64,000 bases of DNA from contig CAVVGZ010000007.1 of the NCBI GenBank assembly GCA_963747965.1, forward strand, positions 124,001 to 188,000. Direction: 5' to 3'. Below, piece after piece: positions 17,288 to 26,955 of the stretch. The translations under genes and the position numbers were made by a program. The stretch is from CAVVGZ01 sp963747965 (GTDB taxonomy: Bacteria; Chloroflexota; Anaerolineae; Anaerolineales; Anaerolineaceae). A model generated the notes under the pieces. That model worked only from the letters and a program-made list of their open reading frames with translations. It had not been told where the DNA came from and did no database searches. Position 1 is the first letter of the stretch; every line of letters starts with the position of its first letter.

Positions 17288-18814
17288 TTATACGAATTCC
17301 ATTAACCGTGGGCGATACTGAAGTGCCTCCGCCAGGTGAGTTGTATGGATGGCTTGAGAACCGGATAGGTCGGCAATGGTTCGGGACAGTTTCAGCACAC
17401 GGTGGTACGCCCGGGCTGACAGCAGCATCTGTGCCATTGCTGAACGGATGATCTTTTCACCGGCTTGGTCGAGTTCGCAAAATTTTCGGATATGCTCCGG
17501 GCGCATGTCTGCATTACAAAATATGCCGTTATTATTAAATCGATTAATCTGCTGGCTTCTGGCTTTATCCACTCTCTCTTGAATCGCCCTGGATTTTTCT
17601 CCCAATCTCTGGTCGCTTAATTTCTGGTATTCAATGCGCGGAACTTCAATATGAATATCAATCCGGTCTAAAAGCGGGCCTGATATACGTTTCTGGTATT
17701 TTTGAATTACCTGGTTGGAACATGTACAGGGTTTAATGTGGTCACCAAAATATCCACACGGGCAGGGATTCATGGCGGCTATCAGCTGGAAATTTGCAGG
17801 GAATGTCAGCGATCCCTGAGCACGGCTGATGGTTACGACCTTATCTTCCAGAGGCTGCCTGAGAACTTCCAGCACACGATGACCAAATTCTGGCAGCTCA
17901 TCCAGGAACAGCACCCCACGGTGCGCCAATGATATTTCCCCTGGATGCGGCCAGTTGCCTCCACCAACAAGCCCTGCGTGGGAGATGGTATGATGCGGGG
18001 CTCGGAATGGCCGTGCCTGGATCAGTGGGGTATTGGCTGGGAGGTTGTCGGCTACCGAGTAAATGCGGGTGACATCCAATGCTTCTTCAATGGACATCAA
18101 TGGCAGGATAGCTGGCAGCGCCCGGGCAAGGAGTGTCTTACCGGACCCTGGAGGACCCACCATTAATACATTGTGGCCGCCTGCTGCGGCTACTTCAAGG
18201 GCTCGCTTTACATGCTCCTGGCCTTTAATTTCCTGAAAATCGGTTTGAGCCGGGGATTCAATCCTCTCCATCATGTATGGCGGATAAGCCTGGATGGGAG
18301 ACACGCCATTGAAATGGCTATAGAGGTCCATCAGGTTATTGACCGGGTAGACTGTTATTCCGGGTATCAAGGCGGCCTCTGCAGCATCACAGGCAGGTAC
18401 GAAAACCGAGTTAAATCCTGCCTCCCGGGCGCTGGCAGCCATTGGTAATATTCCGCTGACATGGCGGACTGAACTATCCAGTGATAATTCGCCGATAACC
18501 AGGCTGCCAGCCAGATCCTCCAATGGAATTTGGCCGCTGGCTGCGATCACCCCTAATGCTATGGGCAGATCGTAGGCGGGACCTTCCTTACGGACCGAGG
18601 CTGGTGCCAAATTTACGATGATTCTTTTTCGAGGATAATCCAGTTCAGAATTTTTGATAGCAGATTGAACCCGTTCACGGCTTTCCTGCACAGCGGTATC
18701 CGGAAGTCCAACAATGATCATCACCGGCAGCCCCCCCTGACCAATGTCGACTTCAACTTCAACTATCACTCCATCCAAACCCATCACTGCACAGGAATAT
18801 ACTCTGGCTAACAT
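17288..18814 (-). CDS. YifB/ComM-family Mg-chelatase-like AAA+ ATPase
   Basis: A 508-residue AAA+ protein of the YifB/ComM family. ComM is a helicase that promotes branch migration in natural transformation; many YifB members have no tested role. It has an N-terminal ChlI-like domain (SCAVMGLDGVIVEVEVDIG), Walker A GPPGSGKTLLARAL near residue 218, Walker B VLFLDELPEF near 300, the Cys-containing NPCPCGYFGD loop and a C-terminal Mg-chelatase domain. It is transcribed toward mraZ but is separated from it by 348 bases. Confidence 0.92.
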   Translation of the reverse strand: MLARVYSCAVMGLDGVIVEVEVDIGQGGLPVMIIVGLPDTAVQESRERVQSAIKNSELDYPRKRIIVNLAPASVRKEGPAYDLPIALGVIAASGQIPLEDLAGSLVIGELSLDSSVRHVSGILPMAASAREAGFNSVFVPACDAAEAALIPGITVYPVNNLMDLYSHFNGVSPIQAYPPYMMERIESPAQTDFQEIKGQEHVKRALEVAAAGGHNVLMVGPPGSGKTLLARALPAILPLMSIEEALDVTRIYSVADNLPANTPLIQARPFRAPHHTISHAGLVGGGNWPHPGEISLAHRGVLFLDELPEFGHRVLEVLRQPLEDKVVTISRAQGSLTFPANFQLIAAMNPCPCGYFGDHIKPCTCSNQVIQKYQKRISGPLLDRIDIHIEVPRIEYQKLSDQRLGEKSRAIQERVDKARSQQINRFNNNGIFCNADMRPEHIRKFCELDQAGEKIIRSAMAQMLLSARAYHRVLKLSRTIADLSGSQAIHTTHLAEALQYRPRLMEFV

Positions 18815-18882
18815 GGTTAAAGTTTATGATGAGATAGTTTGGATGTCAAACAGGCCGGGTAAGATCAAAAAAGGAATGCAAA

Positions 18883-19536
18883 TCAGGCTTGGAACCCCAG
18901 CTTATAACCAATAATGCGGAGATATTCCTGAATAGTTGCCTCCCAACCGCGTTTGCTGGCAAACCATGTGTCCGAGCGGTACCAGGACCCGATAACCGGT
19001 CTGACATTCACATCAATGTCTGTGTCTTGAAATACATCTTCGAATATCATCCTTGCCCGGCGGGTGTGGAAAGGATCCGTAATGATGACACTGGATTTTA
19101 GTTCGCTGTTTTCCAATAACTTTTTAACTGCGATGGCTTCCTCAAGGGTATTATTTGAATGTTCCTGGGTGATCAGGATAGCGTTATCAGGAATACCCAT
19201 TTGGATAGCCTCTTGTTTTAGTACCGTGGAATAATTTACGCCCAGGTCTGATACTGATTCACCAGTCTCAGTGAGCACGAATATTTTTGCATACTTCTCT
19301 TTGAAAAGCTTTGCACCTTCCTCCCTGCGAGACAAACCGCCACCGCTTAGAACAACCACTGCATCCATTTGTTTGAGATCGTCGGCGATGATCAGATAGG
19401 CACCTAAGGCGCGCAGGAATAAGTAAAAACCGATTGTTGCAAGAAGAGCGATTAGCGAAAGTCCGATTAAACCTGCAGTATAGGAAATGCAGGAGCCCTG
19501 GCACGATTTATTCTGGTTATTCAAACCTGTATTCAT
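18883..19536 (-). CDS. YdcF/SanA-like DUF218 family membrane protein
   Basis: A 217-residue protein with one N-terminal membrane helix (about 21-47) and a DUF218 (YdcF/ElyC/SanA) domain. The signature begins at AVVVLSGGGLSRREEGAKLF and continues to ITQEHSNNTLEEAIAVKKLL and IITDPFHTRRARMIFED. Some family members affect envelope integrity, but the enzymatic activity is not established. No good ribosome site precedes ATG 19536; a TATACT sits only a few bases upstream, which could mean a leaderless transcript (inference). Confidence 0.82.
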   Translation of the reverse strand: MNTGLNNQNKSCQGSCISYTAGLIGLSLIALLATIGFYLFLRALGAYLIIADDLKQMDAVVVLSGGGLSRREEGAKLFKEKYAKIFVLTETGESVSDLGVNYSTVLKQEAIQMGIPDNAILITQEHSNNTLEEAIAVKKLLENSELKSSVIITDPFHTRRARMIFEDVFQDTDIDVNVRPVIGSWYRSDTWFASKRGWEATIQEYLRIIGYKLGFQA

Positions 19537-19561
19537 GTTAATAGTATATTTCTACCGATTA

Positions 19562-20752
19562 TTAATAGGACCTATCACCTAATATGGATGATTTGTCAAT
19601 CGCTGTTTTCATCCTTTGAAGTCCTTCAATTAACAAATATCTTGGACAGCCAAAATTTAACCGCACGAAATTTTCTCCACCGGGTCCAAAGGTTGTACCA
19701 TCCATCAAACCCAGGCGGGCTTCATCCAAAAAGAACTCACACGGTTTGGCGTTTAGTTTTAACTCCTTGCAATCGAGCCAGCCCAGGTATGTTCCTTCAG
19801 GTTTTGGCACACGGATTTGAGGCAGCTCGTTCTTAAGAAACGCCATCAAATAATCCCGGTTTCCTTCCAGGTAAACCAGAAGTTCACTTAACCATCCGGA
19901 TCCATATTTATATGATGTATAACCTGCCACCTGGCCTAGAATATTTACGCCCCCAACCAGGCCACACCTGGCTTGATTAAATTTTTTCCGGATTTCGGGA
20001 TTTTTAATAATTGCAAATGAACAATCCAACCCGGGGATATTAAAGGTCTTACTGGGCGCAATCAAGGTAATCGAATTCATTTCCAATTCTGGAGACAGGG
20101 AGGCAATTGGGATATGCCGTGAGCCTGAAAATACAAGGTCACAATGTATCTCATCTGAACAAATCATAATTCCATTTCGTAAGCATAATTCACCAATTTT
20201 TTCAAGCTCATTTTTTTGGAATACCCTGCCGGTCGGATTATGTGGATTACAGAGGAGAAACACTTTCGATTTGTTATCGATGATCGAATTAAATATATCG
20301 AAATCGATGGAATATGTCTGGTTTTGGCGGTCCCAGGTCAATTCCATTTGCTGTTGAAAAAGCTGCTGATTCTGGCATACGTTTAAGAATGGTGGATATA
20401 CCGGTGTTTGTATGATGACAGCCTCACCGGGCTGGGCAGCTGTTCTTGAGGCAAGGTTGAATCCTGTTACAACCCCCGGTAATAATACGAGATCATCCGG
20501 TTCGACCTTCCAGCTATAGTGATCACCAATCCACCCTGCCGTTACTTCCATTAGTTGTGGAATTATCCCACCATATCCGAATAATCCATGCTGGACCCGC
20601 TGCTGCAACGCCCGGGTGACCTCAGGAGGAGAATAAAAATCCATGTCTGCCACCCACATAGGCAGGACATCTTCTTCAAAAAGCCGCCATTTGATGCTTT
20701 CACTCTGCCTGCGTTCAGGAAGGATATCAAAATTGTACGAATTATTTGCCAT
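19562..20752 (-). CDS. MalY/PatB-family PLP aminotransferase (putative C-S lyase)
   Basis: Fold-type I PLP enzyme of the MalY/PatB group, usually cystathionine beta-lyase/cysteine desulfhydrase-like. The opening (FDILPERRQSESIKW, then LPMWVADMDFYSPPEV) is typical of this subgroup. The aspartate and PLP-lysine regions are seen in LLCNPHNPTGRVF, ICSDEIHCDLVF and APSKTFNIPGLDCSF, and the carboxylate-binding arginine in NFVRLNFGCPR. ATG 20752 with GGAG upstream is preferred to the GTG at 20776, giving 396 residues. The substrate cannot be fixed from sequence. Confidence 0.85.
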   Translation of the reverse strand: MANNSYNFDILPERRQSESIKWRLFEEDVLPMWVADMDFYSPPEVTRALQQRVQHGLFGYGGIIPQLMEVTAGWIGDHYSWKVEPDDLVLLPGVVTGFNLASRTAAQPGEAVIIQTPVYPPFLNVCQNQQLFQQQMELTWDRQNQTYSIDFDIFNSIIDNKSKVFLLCNPHNPTGRVFQKNELEKIGELCLRNGIMICSDEIHCDLVFSGSRHIPIASLSPELEMNSITLIAPSKTFNIPGLDCSFAIIKNPEIRKKFNQARCGLVGGVNILGQVAGYTSYKYGSGWLSELLVYLEGNRDYLMAFLKNELPQIRVPKPEGTYLGWLDCKELKLNAKPCEFFLDEARLGLMDGTTFGPGGENFVRLNFGCPRYLLIEGLQRMKTAIDKSSILGDRSY

Positions 20753-20898
20753 GATATAAGGTCTCCAAGGATACACGTGTTACCAGTCATTATAATGCCC
20801 ATACTGCAAGGATTTTATAATATTTTAGGGTAATTATCATCCATTTAAAACCTGATATACTCAGTAGGATTTGATTTCATAACCGCTGGAAAATTATT

Positions 20899-21810
20899 GT
20901 GAACGAAGTATCTCCTGATTTCATCATGTCTCCCAAGATACATTTAATTTCTGCTTCAGGGTGGAATGAATATGAATTATTGGATAGCGGGAATGGACGG
21001 AAACTGGAAAGATACGGAAAATATATATTGGACCGTCCTGAACCGGAGGCTTTATGGATGAAGGCTTTACCGGAGAAAACCTGGCAAAATGCCGATGCGG
21101 TTTATAATCTGGGAAATGGTCTGAATTCTGGCAGCTGGCAAATCAAATCGCAAATTCCGACACAATGGTATATCTCATATAGGAATTTGAAATTTCTTCT
21201 CCAATTATCTTCATCCAGGCACATTGGTGTTTTTCCAGAGCAAGCTGTCCAGTGGGATTGGATTTCTGAGAAGATATCCCATGCCCAAAATCCAATTAAG
21301 GTATTGAATTTATTTGGTTATACGGCTATTGCTTCCCTGGCAGCTGCCCAGGAAGGCGCCAAAGTAACCCACGTGGATGCTTCTAACAAAGCAATCCTTT
21401 GGGCAAAACAAAACCAACAGGCTGCACACCTCTCCGATGCACCTATCCGATGGATTCTGGATGATGCCTTAAAGTTTATTCAACGGGAAGTCCGGCGTGG
21501 TTCAAATTATGACGGGATAATTCTTGATCCGCCAAAATTTGGGCGCGGTCCAAAAGGGGAGGTTTGGGATTTTTATAAATTATTTCCACAACTGATGGAG
21601 ATATGCAGGCAGGTTCTTAATCCCAACCCCTTATTTATTGTATTGACTGCTTATGCTGTGAAGGCATCCGCACTCACTTTATACTATTCAGTAGACCAAA
21701 TGATGAGTGGTTATCGAGGCGAGGTTAGCGCTGGTGAGACTGTTCTGGTGGAAAAAAGTGCTGGCAGAATGATCTCTACAGCAATGTATGTTCGTTGGAA
21801 TGCGTTGTAA
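20899..21810 (+). CDS. RlmI/RlmK-like class I SAM methyltransferase
   Basis: A 303-residue methyltransferase. The central Rossmann core has the SAM loop VLNLFGYTAIASLAAAQEGAKV and an acidic ribose-binding position (HVDASNKAI). The motif IILDPPKFGRGP is the DPPxF signature of rRNA/oxidoreductase-like methyltransferases, and GVFPEQAVQWDW is another family hallmark. No PUA domain is visible at the N-terminus. The start is GTG 20899; an ATG ten codons in is an alternative. The 3' end is followed 26 bases later by proC on the same strand. A 23S rRNA target is likely but not shown. Confidence 0.75.
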   Translation: MNEVSPDFIMSPKIHLISASGWNEYELLDSGNGRKLERYGKYILDRPEPEALWMKALPEKTWQNADAVYNLGNGLNSGSWQIKSQIPTQWYISYRNLKFLLQLSSSRHIGVFPEQAVQWDWISEKISHAQNPIKVLNLFGYTAIASLAAAQEGAKVTHVDASNKAILWAKQNQQAAHLSDAPIRWILDDALKFIQREVRRGSNYDGIILDPPKFGRGPKGEVWDFYKLFPQLMEICRQVLNPNPLFIVLTAYAVKASALTLYYSVDQMMSGYRGEVSAGETVLVEKSAGRMISTAMYVRWNAL

Positions 21811-21836
21811 GTGACAGGAACCGGGAGAGGTATGTG

Positions 21837-22679
21837 ATGAAATCAGAAAAAAACCTGACAATTTCCGTGCTTGGAATGGGCGTTATGGGAGAGGCTATTG
21901 TAGCCGGATTAATTAGAAATGGATTGATCCTCCCGGAAAATATACATGGATCTGATCCCCGCCGGGAGCGGATTAAGGAAATGCACCTCAAATACCAAAT
22001 CACACCTCATGCTGATAATGAGAAGGCGATTCAAGGGGCCAATGTTATTATTATCTCCGTAAAACCTCAGCGGCTTAATGGGGTATTAGAGGGGTTGAAT
22101 GGAAAGATAGATCCTAATTCATTGATTCTCTCCATCGTAGCTGGAGCATCCATAACCCAAATCTCTGCAGGAACAAATCATTCAATTGTCGTGCGCGCCA
22201 TGCCCAATACTCCCGCTCAAATCGGTAAAGGAATTACAGTTTGGACGAAATCTGCCCAGGTCACCGAGAAACAGATGGATTACGCCCGCCAGATCCTTGG
22301 TGCGATGGGTGAAGAAGTATTTGTCGAGTTTGAGGAGTACCTGGACATGGCAACGGCTTTATCCGGCAGCGGTCCCGCATATGTGTTCCTATTTATGGAA
22401 GCAATGATTGATGCTGGCGTACATCTTGGCTTCCCCCGCCATATCTCCGAAAAATTGGTTTTAGAAACCGTGCGGGGCTCAGTGGAATACTATGATATAA
22501 AATCGGCACACCCTGCCCAACTGCGAAATGAAGTAACCTCTTCAGGGGGGACCTCGGCAGCGGCATTATACTATCTAGAGAAAGCGGGCTTCAGAACGGC
22601 GGTGTCGCGTGCGATATGGGCAGCATATGAACGTTCTCAGGAATTAGGAAAAGGAAAACCAGGCGAAACTCCCAAATAA
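21837..22679 (+). CDS. proC: Pyrroline-5-carboxylate reductase ProC
   Basis: NAD(P)H-dependent last step of proline biosynthesis. The Rossmann loop SVLGMGVMGEAIVAGLI is at the N-terminus; ISVKPQ and VRAMPNTPAQIGKGITVW follow; the C-terminal ProC signature reads HPAQLRNEVTSSGGTSAAALYYLEKAGFR. ATG 21837, preceded by GGGAGAGG, is chosen over the upstream in-frame start at 21795, which would overlap the preceding gene. The product has 280 residues, normal for the family. Confidence 0.95.
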   Translation: MKSEKNLTISVLGMGVMGEAIVAGLIRNGLILPENIHGSDPRRERIKEMHLKYQITPHADNEKAIQGANVIIISVKPQRLNGVLEGLNGKIDPNSLILSIVAGASITQISAGTNHSIVVRAMPNTPAQIGKGITVWTKSAQVTEKQMDYARQILGAMGEEVFVEFEEYLDMATALSGSGPAYVFLFMEAMIDAGVHLGFPRHISEKLVLETVRGSVEYYDIKSAHPAQLRNEVTSSGGTSAAALYYLEKAGFRTAVSRAIWAAYERSQELGKGKPGETPK

Positions 22680-22715
22680 CTTCTCAAATTTGAAATAACT
22701 ATAGGACTTTGTGAA

Positions 22716-23294
22716 ATGAAACAGAAAGTAGTTGGAAGAGTAAATGCTGTTTTATTAGGTGATTTTCCAGATACCCATATTACCCGGCGTATCAGCCAGG
22801 TTGAAGTTGATTTCTCCGGTTTCATTGGAGATCATCACTCTGGATTGACCATCCATTCCGGGGATCGGACTCCCTATTATCCAATCGGCACAAAGATACG
22901 AAATTACCGCCAGGTTACCATCCTTTCCCATGAAGAATTGGCTGAAACACAGGAAGAACTTGGTTTAAGCGAACTTCTCCCGGAATGGTACGGAGGTAAC
23001 CTTGAACTTGAGGGCATTTCAAAACTAACCATGATCCCACCTTCTACCCGATTATTTTTTTCTTCCGGGGCGGTCCTGGTTGTAGATGGGGTGAACTCTC
23101 CCTGTAATACGATTGCGAAAACCATTCAGCAGCATTTCCCTGAGCGGGAGGATTTACAAGTGAAATTTATTAAAATAGCAAAACTCCGGAGGGGAATTGT
23201 AGCGTGGGTGGAGAAATGCGGATTGATCAACTATGGAGATGGGGTAGAAGCGTTAATTCCTGGACAATTCCTCTATGGGGGTAATCAGCCTTAA
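22716..23294 (+). CDS. MOSC domain-containing protein
   Basis: A 192-residue MOSC-domain protein. MOSC domains bind sulfur through a conserved cysteine and occur in molybdenum-cofactor sulfurases and in YiiM/YcbX-like proteins. The visible core runs from DHHSGLTIHSGDRTPYYP through RQVTILSHEELAET to WYGGNLELEGI, with the conserved cysteine in VVDGVNSPCNTIAKTI. It stands alone, without a beta-barrel partner domain. The substrate is unknown. It lies 36 bases after proC and is probably in the same operon. Confidence 0.8.
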   Translation: MKQKVVGRVNAVLLGDFPDTHITRRISQVEVDFSGFIGDHHSGLTIHSGDRTPYYPIGTKIRNYRQVTILSHEELAETQEELGLSELLPEWYGGNLELEGISKLTMIPPSTRLFFSSGAVLVVDGVNSPCNTIAKTIQQHFPEREDLQVKFIKIAKLRRGIVAWVEKCGLINYGDGVEALIPGQFLYGGNQP

Positions 23295-23431
23295 TGTGTT
23301 ATTTGAAAGTTTATTTGAAAGGGAAGCAACCATCTGGAGCCGGATTAATAAGTATCCTTTCAAGGTGAAATACCATTTCAGGTGATTCCGCAATGACAAC
23401 TATTTGGGTATTTCAACATTCAAGCGGGAAA

Positions 23432-24091
23432 ATGAAATTCGGGTATTGGGTGCTTTTTTTTATACCCCTATTCACCATCATACTTACAGGTTGCAAAAGT
23501 TCCCCCCTTTCAAGTAATACACCGGAAACAAAATCACCAAGCAGGGAAATCTACCGTGACGATTTTTCCAATCCTGACAGCGGGTGGCCGACTATCCAGG
23601 ACAATGGGTCAATAATCGAGTACCAATTTGAGGGATTCAGATTTTTTGTAAACCACCCAAATTATGATTATTGGTCGGCTCGTGTTGATAATTTTAATAA
23701 TGTCCTGCTTTCTGTCGAGGCTTCCAAATTAGGCGGACCGGACGATAATGGTTTCGGAGTTATCTGCCGGTTAAAAGATAAAGATAATTTCTACGCATTT
23801 CTTATCAGTAGTGATGGGTATGCGGGGATTGTGAAAGTAAAAGAAGGTAATTATTCGTTTTTATCCGATACAGGAATGCATTATTTTGAAAATATAAGAA
23901 AAGGTGGTGCCCGTAATGATCTCCTGGTGGGATGTATAGGTTCTAACCTTACATTTTCCGTCAATGGAGAACAGATTTTGGAAGCCACCGACAACGAGTA
24001 TTCTTCCGGACGTGCCGGGTTGGTTGTCAGCAGTGATGATACCGGGGGAGTAGAAATATTTTTTGATAATTTTGTTGTAAGCAATCCTTAA
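23432..24091 (+). CDS. Putative lipoprotein with a concanavalin-like (DUF1080-type) fold
   Basis: The predicted lipoprotein has a signal peptide ending in the lipobox LTGC, a Ser/Thr/Pro-rich linker, and a beta-rich domain starting at YRDDFSNPDSGWP. The repeating pattern (GFGVICRLKDKDNFYAFLISSDG, then FSVNGEQILEA) resembles laminin-G/DUF1080-like sandwiches found in many secreted Chloroflexota proteins. ATG 23432 is chosen because it puts the signal peptide at the N-terminus; the frame opens 13 codons earlier. No catalytic motif is seen, so a binding role is possible. Confidence 0.65.
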   Translation: MKFGYWVLFFIPLFTIILTGCKSSPLSSNTPETKSPSREIYRDDFSNPDSGWPTIQDNGSIIEYQFEGFRFFVNHPNYDYWSARVDNFNNVLLSVEASKLGGPDDNGFGVICRLKDKDNFYAFLISSDGYAGIVKVKEGNYSFLSDTGMHYFENIRKGGARNDLLVGCIGSNLTFSVNGEQILEATDNEYSSGRAGLVVSSDDTGGVEIFFDNFVVSNP

Positions 24092-24100
24092 TGGTCTAAG

Positions 24101-25397
24101 ATGAAAGTATTCCTGGAATCTGTTGGGTGCCGCCTGAATCAAAGTGAGATTGAGAAAATTGGTTATCAATTTCGCCAGGCAGGCTGGGATCTGACAGCGA
24201 ACGCTGATGAGGCTGACCTTGTGGTGATTAATACCTGTACAGTGACCGCCAAAGCGGCTGCAGATTCACGCCAGATTATTCGCAAGGCTCATCGAGAGGG
24301 AAATGCCGGGATAATTGTAACGGGATGCTGGTCAACCATTCAGCCTGCAGATGCAGCTCAGTTGACCGGTGTTGTGCGGGTGGTCGCTAACCGGGATAAG
24401 GAGGAAATTGTAAAATCCTGGTTGGGATTACCTGAAATCCCTGAACGAAATGTGGAATACGGCAGAGAACCGCTTCCTGGGTCGAGAAAAAGGACACGTG
24501 CATTCATTAAAGTCCAGGATGGTTGTGACCACCATTGTACCTACTGTATCACACGTGTTGCCAGGGGAAAAAGCCGGAGCCTTAGTATTCAAAATATCAT
24601 GCAGGACGTTCAATCCGCCACAATGGGAGGTACAAAAGAAATTGTCCTATCCGGTGTGCAGTTGGGATCGTGGGGGAGAGATTTCTCCACCCCTTTGGTA
24701 CTAAAGGATCTGATTACAACAATCCTGAACGATAGTGATATCGACCGCATCCGGTTATCATCCGTGGAACCCTGGGATATTGAAGAGGATTTAATTAAGT
24801 TGTGGGCTAATCCCCGCTTATGCCGGTCCCTGCATATCCCTATGCAGTCCGGTTCTGAATCGGTTTTGAAACGGATGGCCCGCAGGTTTTCCCCTCAAAA
24901 TTATGCAGACAAAATAAACATGATCCTTGCATATTCACCCGAAATTGCGCCTTTCTACGGATGTGATTGCTGGTTTCCCCGGCGAGACTGAAGACGAGTT
25001 TAAGGAATCATTAGAATTTATTACGAGTATCCCTTTTTCCGGAGGCCATGCGTTCACTTTCTCTTCGAGGCCAGGTACACCAGCGGCAAGTATGGACAAG
25101 CAGATCCCAGAAAATATTAAGCGGCAAAGGAGTTCAGTTTTCCGAGCGATTTTCAACGAATCCTCAAAGGCATATCGGGAGAAATTTATCGGTAAATCCA
25201 CGATGGTCCTTTGGGAAAAAGCTGTGGCGAATGGGGAAAAGGAATTTATCCTTAATGGGTTAACAGATAATTACATCCGGGTGACGGTCACTCATGATCA
25301 AGCAATTACAAATACGATCTCGATTGTGAGGCTTACGGGGTTGTTAAGGGATGGGATGACTGGAGTTATTGGAAAAATCAATCTAAAGGCTGATTAG
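24101..25397 (+). CDS. mtaB: tRNA t6A37 methylthiotransferase MtaB, interrupted by a +1 frameshift
   Basis: Radical-SAM enzyme that adds a methylthio group to t6A37 of tRNA. The N-terminal UPF0004 domain contributes three cysteines (SVGCRLNQSE, VINTCTVT, VTGCWST). The radical-SAM cluster motif C-x3-C-x2-C is in QDGCDHHCTYCITR. The first frame ends soon after YSPEIAP. The rest (STDVIAGFPGETEDEF, TFSSRPGTPA and the TRAM domain) continues one frame on. Removing one base within the short C and A runs at 24938-24944 gives a continuous protein of about 431 residues. Every functional element is intact. Confidence 0.9.
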
Positions 25398-25702
25398 ATA
25401 CAGAAACACCTTTTTACTGTTGTAAAGCTTCTACCAAATTACCATGGTTATTTATTCGGTTTGTATCCTCAAGGAATCCACCCCATCCATATTTGCAATC
25501 AATAATATTCTAAGAACTCACAAGGAGGGGTAGTTTGCTGTGTGAAATTTTCCCCTTATCCTTACAATACAACCGGTGAACAATCGTGGATGATACCCAG
25601 AATTGATATGGTGAAGGAATCTGATTTACCAGGTTGGGGAAATTCGCTTATAATTCGCCTATTAAAAGACAAATATTATCTATATACTGCCTCATATAAC
25701 TT
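25398..25702. other. Intergenic region upstream of the permease remnant
   Basis: About 300 bases without a supported gene. Its only recognisable content is a candidate promoter near its end (listed separately). No stable hairpin with a T-run was found after mtaB. Confidence 0.5.
25625..25654 (+). promoter_or_regulatory. Candidate promoter for the permease remnant and trkA genes
   Basis: TTTACC (25625-25630) and TATAAT (25649-25654) are separated by 18 bases and lie about 50 bases before the permease start. The -10 is perfect, the -35 only moderate. Confidence 0.4.
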
Positions 25703-26218
25703 ATGAATTACGGTAGAGGGGCTAGCAAACAAGGGAACATGAATTCAAAATCATCTGATGGAACGAATGTAATGAAACGCCAGATAGAGTACACCCCGCC
25801 AAGATCATGGCGGATATGGTTGATGGGCAGACCATTATCAACCGCGGATGATCCTCATCAGATGATTGGTAAAATAATTGGGCTAGCCGTGTTTGCGTCA
25901 GATGCCCTTTCATTTGAATTTGTTGCCCTGGCTCTTATCCCAAGCCTTCTCCTTGTAGTATTCAATGCGTCAGTTACCAACCAGATACCGTTTTATGCAA
26001 TTGGGATGTTTTTATCCTTTTCACCAGCACAGGGTGGGATGGCACGCTGTTGGTTGAAGTCATGTTTATTATCTCCGGATGAAGATTTGAATGCGCACGG
26101 CTCTACCTTTACTAAATTGAGCATGAATCATCTTGGTGCCACAATTTGTCTCCAGATATTGGTGGAACATTTTACAGCATACAAGGACAATCGCCACCCT
26201 GCGTATGTCCTTGCTTAA
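25703..26218 (+). pseudogene. APC-family permease remnant with large internal deletion and truncated C-terminus
   Basis: The 171-residue frame begins like a cytoplasmic N-terminus of large APC-type permeases (RSWRIWLMGRPLSTAD, then IGKIIGLAVFASDALS). It then jumps straight to a segment normally found hundreds of residues later (LIPSLLLVVFNASVTNQIPFYAIGMFLSF). The polytopic core between them is missing. It ends at FTAYKDNRHPAYVLA, where the family normally continues with further helices and a cytosolic domain. The junctions keep the frame, so a short protein could still be made, but transport is unlikely. It precedes two TrkA/RCK genes, which probably regulated the intact transporter. Confidence 0.75.
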
Positions 26219-26285
26219 CCAATAGAACATAAATATGACTGAAGTTCCTTACCAGGTGGAAGATAATAAAAGGAGTAAAGAATAA

Positions 26286-26955
26286 ATGAATGTACTTGTC
26301 GTAGGCTGTGGAAAAATGGGTTCAGACCTGGCTTACCGCTTATTTCGAAATGGCCACGTTGTTACAATCGTTGATAAGGATCTCGACGCTTTTAATAGAC
26401 TGCCACCTGATTTCAGGGGAAGAATGGTCGAAGGGGATGCCCTGAACCAGGATATCCTTATCAGGGCTGGAATACAAAGCGCGGATGCTCTTACAAGCCT
26501 AACAGATTATGATTCTGTCAATATGGTGGTTGGTCATATTGCCCGCCATAATTTTCATATCACAAATGTGGTGGTAAGAAATAACTATCCTAACTCCCTC
26601 TCACTTTTTGAAACTTTTAACCTGCAGGTTATCAGTGCATCCATTTGGGCTGCCCAGCGTGTTGAGGAGATGATCCACCATAACGAAATTCGATCTGTAT
26701 TTTCCGCCGGGAATGGTGAGGTTGAGGTTTATGAAATCCTGGTTCCGGAAGGCTGGTCAGAATGCACCATGGAGGAGTTGTTCTTAAACCAGGAATGCCA
26801 GTTGGTGGCAGTCACAAAAGGCGGTAAGGCATATATGCCATCCCCCAACCAAAAACTTACTAGTTGGGGACATTATTCATGTTTCAACCACATATGATGG
26901 AATTAATGCAATCCGCGAAAGGTTATCACACAGCCGTTTGGAAGGTGTCTCATGA
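26286..26955 (+). CDS. TrkA/RCK NAD-binding protein (first copy), +1 frameshift near the C-terminus
   Basis: Cytosolic regulatory subunit of a cation (K+) or APC-type transporter. RCK_N begins with VLVVGCGKMGSDLAYRLFRNGH, and RCK_C follows from about residue 145. As written, the frame stops at 26897 after KLTSWGHYSCFNHI, but the next frame reads GDIIHVSTTYDGINAIRERL, the expected end of an RCK_C domain. Removing one base from the C5 (26842-26846) or A5 (26851-26855) run restores it. The restored stop (26953-26955) overlaps the next start as ATGA. Ribosome site AAAGGAG is at about 26270. Confidence 0.85.
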
